In this document: positions 5,599 through 8,653 of the stretch, in pieces
Layout of the letters: every line of letters starts with the position of its first letter
Position numbering within the stretch: the stretch's first letter is position 1
Assembly: GCA_030639705.1 (NCBI GenBank)
Contig: DAOWKX010000007.1
Location: forward strand, 1 to 8,653
Length of the DNA stretch: 8,653 nucleotides
From: Candidatus Aminicenantota bacterium
GTDB lineage: Bacteria > Acidobacteriota > Aminicenantia > UBA2199
Reading direction: 5' to 3'
Translations under genes and position numbers: made by a program
The notes under the pieces: generated by a model
The model's input: the letters and a program-made list of their open reading frames with translations, nothing else
Told to the model about the DNA's origin: nothing
The model's database searches: none

Positions 5599-8500
5599 AT
5601 GTTTAAAATTTTGCAAATCATAATAGTTTTAATTGTTTTATTTCCAATTTTAGTATTTACTCAAACTATATACAACCTGGGAATTAATGGTACTGCTTAC
5701 GACATCGGGCGGGATAACAACGGAGGTGTCCACCTGGTCTGGCTAGATGGAAGCAATCTTTATTATGGTCGTATAGAAAATAATATAGTAGAAGGACAAC
5801 AATTGATCGGCTCTGGATTGAGCATCTTTACTTTCTTGGCACAGCCACGAATTTCTGTTCAACCTGACGGTTCTTCGGTCCATCTCACTTGGGTCTCTAA
5901 CAGTAAATATGATTTATATCATTACTGGAGGGATAGCAGCGGAACCTGGCATGGTGGAATTGCCTTGACACATACCACTCGAAAAGTCGCTTTTCCCGCC
6001 GTGGGAGTGGATTCTACAGGTGTTGTGCATATTGTCGTCCAGCGTTGGCTAGGTGGTAATGGAATAGTCTACGGTAGAAAACCTGTCGGAGGAAGCTGGT
6101 CTTGGGTACTCCTGGTACCTGAAACGGCGGAATGGAGACACTGTTCTATGTTTACCGACTCAAACGGTGGTATTCATGCTACCTGGAAAGCATATCGTCA
6201 GCTGGGACAATACAGATATGTTGCCAGTGGTGGCAATTTGGCCAGTGGCATTCATTATACCATTCCCACAGCACCGGGAGCGCACACCAATTGTATGGGA
6301 GATAGTTTTGTTACCGGTGATGGCACTGTACATCATGCTTTTACTTCATTCGGCACCAGGACCATAGATTATTCAGTAAAACCACCGGGCGGTGTTTTTG
6401 GAGCCACCACAGGTCTAAATGAAGGGTCCTTTCCAGTCTGTGGCCCACCATACGAATATGATCCCTGGCCAGCTGTGGCTGCCAGCGATAGCGGTTATGT
6501 GGCTGTCACCTGGGCTGAGCTGGACACAAGCTGCAATGTTTCCAAAGTATACTTGTCACAACTAGAGAGCGGCTCATGGACACGAACGCTTATAGATAAT
6601 AATGCAAGAATTGACCACGCCAGTAGATCTGTAGTTACCCTAACTAATAATGGCCTCTATCTGGTCTGGCGAAGTAACACAGGAGAATTGATATTAACCA
6701 CAGTCGGGATTTCGCCCCCATCGATTTCTATCCTGTATCCCCTGGGTGGCGAGGAGTTTGGCATAGGAGATACCATACCCATATCCTGGACAACTGAGAG
6801 CATGACGGGAGAAGTTGAGATTTCCCTTCGTAAATCCGACGATTCGGGTGGGTATATTATTGATGAGAATGTTCCCTATAATGGTTCTCCTTATGATTAT
6901 ACGATTCCGACGGATATTCCCACAGGATTCTATTTTGTTAGGATAAAACAGGGCACAGTTGTAGATGATTCCGGAATATTTGAAATTGTCCCGTCCGGTA
7001 CTGCCGCTAGCATAACGGTAACCTATCCCAATGGCGGAGAGATTATTACTGCCGGTTCTTCCGTGACCTTAACCTGGACTTATACCGGAACCATATCCAA
7101 TGTTAAAATTGAGTTTTCACCGGATAACGGGGAAAACTGGACCATGCTTTTTGATTCGGTGCCCAATACTGGTAGCTATACCGATACCATTCCTGCGTAC
7201 ACACCGCCATCGTCCAATTGTCTGGTGAGAATATCCGATGCCTCTGACGGGACACCTTCAGATACAAGCGATGCGGTATTTACAATCATTGAACCTGCAA
7301 CGACTCCGTTAATAAATCTGAGTATGGATTCACTGTATTATGGCACAAACAGCACCGTCACAACCAAATCCCAGTCATTTCTGATATCAAATTCAGGGAT
7401 CGGGATTCTTAACTGGACAGTATCAGACGATATGAGCTGGTTGACCTGTTCACCCACCTCAGGGACAGAATCAGGTAAAGTAACCTGCACCATAGATCCC
7501 ACAGGTCTATCCACTGGCACATACACTGCCACTGTCACTGTATCTGACCCCAATGCAGCAAACTCACCTCAAACCATGCAAATAACCTTAAATGTCTACA
7601 ATCCGGATGGCACAGCTCCTCCCTTTGGTAGTTTGGATTCTCCGGTTAATAATTCAGATGTTTTCGGTAGTATTCCGGTAACCGGCTGGGCTTTGGATGA
7701 TATAGAGGTTGAGGATGTACTGGTAAAGAGAGAGCCGGTGGCATCGGATCCGCCTGAAGCAATAGGCTCAGATGGATTGGTATTTATAGGATATGCTGTG
7801 TTTGTAGATGGAGCACGGCCGGATGTGGAAGCCATACATTCAACTTATCCCTTATGTTATCGGGCAGGCTGGGGTTATCAATTATTGACCAATGCCTTGC
7901 CAGCTGGAGGAAATGGTACATATGTATTACATGCAGTAGCCTATGATAAAGATGGACACGAAGTAGATTTAGGTACCAAAACGATTAATGTAGATAATGC
8001 CAGTTCAGTCATGCCCTTTGGTGCCATTGATATCCCCAAACAGGGAGGGGAAGCCAGTGGCATTGCTTTTGAAAATCATGGCTGGGCCTTAACACCTCTT
8101 CCTAATACCATTGTGAACGGGACATCATCGGTTGATGTATTGATTGATAGTGTGGTGAAGGGTAATGCCAGCTATGGTGATTATCGGTCCGATGTCGAAG
8201 AGAAATATCCCGGTTATAATAATAGTTCCGGAGCCGGTGGTCATTTTTATATTGACACCACGGCTTACGAGAATGGAGTACATACCATCAGCTGGCATGT
8301 GACGGATGATGCCTCTCATGTATCCGGAATCGGTTCGCGGTTTTTTAGTATTATCAATACCGGTGCGACCGGCAGTAGTGGTGTTAGCCAGGCTGGATTA
8401 ACAGGAAGCAATAGGGATAGAACATCAACCATAGCTACCATGGCGGAGTTAGAGAGTTATGTTGAGGACCCGGAGCCCCTACGGGTGACCCGGGGATTAA

Positions 8501-8653
8501 GATTAAGTGGTGGAGATGTAGAATTCATTTACCCTGATGTGGGAGATGGTGTTTTTAAGCTAAATACCAGAGAAGTTGAGCGGGTGGTTGTGCATTTAGG
8601 CAGAGAAGAAACCAAGGGATTAAAGCAATATCAGGGATATATGAGATTTGGAA
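5599..8653 (+). CDS. Large secreted seven-bladed beta-propeller / Ig-domain protein, 3' end beyond window
   Basis: An uninterrupted frame of 1018 codons runs off the window. Residues 1-21 are a signal peptide (Lys3, a long I/L/V core, likely cleavage before Q22). Seven repeats of about 50-57 residues then follow, each with a V-H-L-x-W-like strand: VHLVW 44-48, VHLTW 94-98, VHIVV 143-147, IHATW 192-196, VHHAF 244-248, VAVTW 301-305, LYLVW 353-357. Some carry Asp-box-like turns (SSGTW, SGSWT). This predicts a seven-bladed sialidase-like propeller. Two Kre9/KNH-like Ig domains lie at about 375-464 and 471-566 (YPLGGEEF, YPNGGEII, ISW/LTW). A BACON-like domain lies at about 572-666 (LNWTVSDDMSWLTCSPTSGT). 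Two homologous GWAL Ig-like modules follow (about 675-800 and 806-919), then a divergent tail. No catalytic signature is visible, so glycan or protein binding at the cell surface or outside the cell is more likely than enzymatic activity. Expression is probably sigma-54 dependent. Confidence 0.88.
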   Translation, partial: MFKILQIIIVLIVLFPILVFTQTIYNLGINGTAYDIGRDNNGGVHLVWLDGSNLYYGRIENNIVEGQQLIGSGLSIFTFLAQPRISVQPDGSSVHLTWVSNSKYDLYHYWRDSSGTWHGGIALTHTTRKVAFPAVGVDSTGVVHIVVQRWLGGNGIVYGRKPVGGSWSWVLLVPETAEWRHCSMFTDSNGGIHATWKAYRQLGQYRYVASGGNLASGIHYTIPTAPGAHTNCMGDSFVTGDGTVHHAFTSFGTRTIDYSVKPPGGVFGATTGLNEGSFPVCGPPYEYDPWPAVAASDSGYVAVTWAELDTSCNVSKVYLSQLESGSWTRTLIDNNARIDHASRSVVTLTNNGLYLVWRSNTGELILTTVGISPPSISILYPLGGEEFGIGDTIPISWTTESMTGEVEISLRKSDDSGGYIIDENVPYNGSPYDYTIPTDIPTGFYFVRIKQGTVVDDSGIFEIVPSGTAASITVTYPNGGEIITAGSSVTLTWTYTGTISNVKIEFSPDNGENWTMLFDSVPNTGSYTDTIPAYTPPSSNCLVRISDASDGTPSDTSDAVFTIIEPATTPLINLSMDSLYYGTNSTVTTKSQSFLISNSGIGILNWTVSDDMSWLTCSPTSGTESGKVTCTIDPTGLSTGTYTATVTVSDPNAANSPQTMQITLNVYNPDGTAPPFGSLDSPVNNSDVFGSIPVTGWALDDIEVEDVLVKREPVASDPPEAIGSDGLVFIGYAVFVDGARPDVEAIHSTYPLCYRAGWGYQLLTNALPAGGNGTYVLHAVAYDKDGHEVDLGTKTINVDNASSVMPFGAIDIPKQGGEASGIAFENHGWALTPLPNTIVNGTSSVDVLIDSVVKGNASYGDYRSDVEEKYPGYNNSSGAGGHFYIDTTAYENGVHTISWHVTDDASHVSGIGSRFFSIINTGATGSSGVSQAGLTGSNRDRTSTIATMAELESYVEDPEPLRVTRGLRLSGGDVEFIYPDVGDGVFKLNTREVERVVVHLGREETKGLKQYQGYMRFG

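Noticed and set aside
5727..6672. Sialidase (neuraminidase) enzymatic activity of the propeller.
   Set aside because: The blades resemble sialidase-like propellers, but only partial Asp boxes are visible and no arginine triad or nucleophilic Tyr/Glu pair could be identified.
6167..8319. Short open frames on both strands within the large gene (6167-6367, 7338-7553, 7596-7835, 8125-8319).
   Set aside because: All fall inside the continuous 1018-codon frame with recognisable domains. Their translations look like out-of-frame low-complexity sequence.
1..8653. CRISPR array, tRNA, rRNA or riboswitch.
   Set aside because: I saw no regular repeat-spacer pattern, cloverleaf, ribosomal sequence or recognisable aptamer core on reading both strands.

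Overview
The window looks like a chromosomal stretch from a moderately AT-rich, Gram-negative-type (diderm) bacterium. Evidence for this is a lipoprotein signal peptide, a secreted multidomain beta-propeller/Ig protein, sigma-54-type promoters and an FHA-containing sigma-54 activator. The paired 'GWAL' Ig-like modules at the 3' end remind me of secreted proteins of Acidobacteriota/Aminicenantes-like and related uncultured lineages. That placement is from memory and is only a guess.

Layout. (1) Positions 1-962 hold the left part of an IS3-family insertion sequence on the minus strand. It has a complete orfA, an orfB cut by the window edge, an A9G slippage site joining them, and a TG...-type left end at 962. 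(2) Positions 963-1152 are the leader of pepD. (3) Positions 1153-2607 encode an M20-family cytosolic aminoacyl-histidine dipeptidase (PepD) on the plus strand. (4) Positions 2609-4366, minus strand and convergent with pepD across a 1-nt gap, encode an FHA - GAF-like linker - AAA+ sigma-54 activator - Fis-type HTH regulator. (5) Positions 4367-4690 are a divergent control region. (6) Positions 4691-5311 encode a DUF4382 lipoprotein. (7) Positions 5312-5598 are a second control region. (8) From 5599 past the window edge runs a long open frame (1018 codons visible) for a secreted protein: signal peptide, seven-bladed beta-propeller, two Kre9/KNH-like Ig domains, a BACON-like domain and two tandem 'GWAL' Ig-like modules.

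How the genes may work together. Both genes to the right of the sigma-54 activator carry a GG-N10-GC promoter of the -24/-12 type (4641-4657 and 5501-5518). Each also has the 9-mer ATTGTAAAC about 130-145 bp upstream of that promoter, which is normal enhancer distance. A third copy overlaps the activator's own predicted -10 box and start codon. The simplest reading is a small self-contained regulon: a phosphothreonine-sensing FHA activator, probably autoregulated, switches on a surface lipoprotein and a very large secreted beta-propeller protein. I consider this the most interesting content of the window. The promoters and proteins are read from sequence; the regulatory link is inference.
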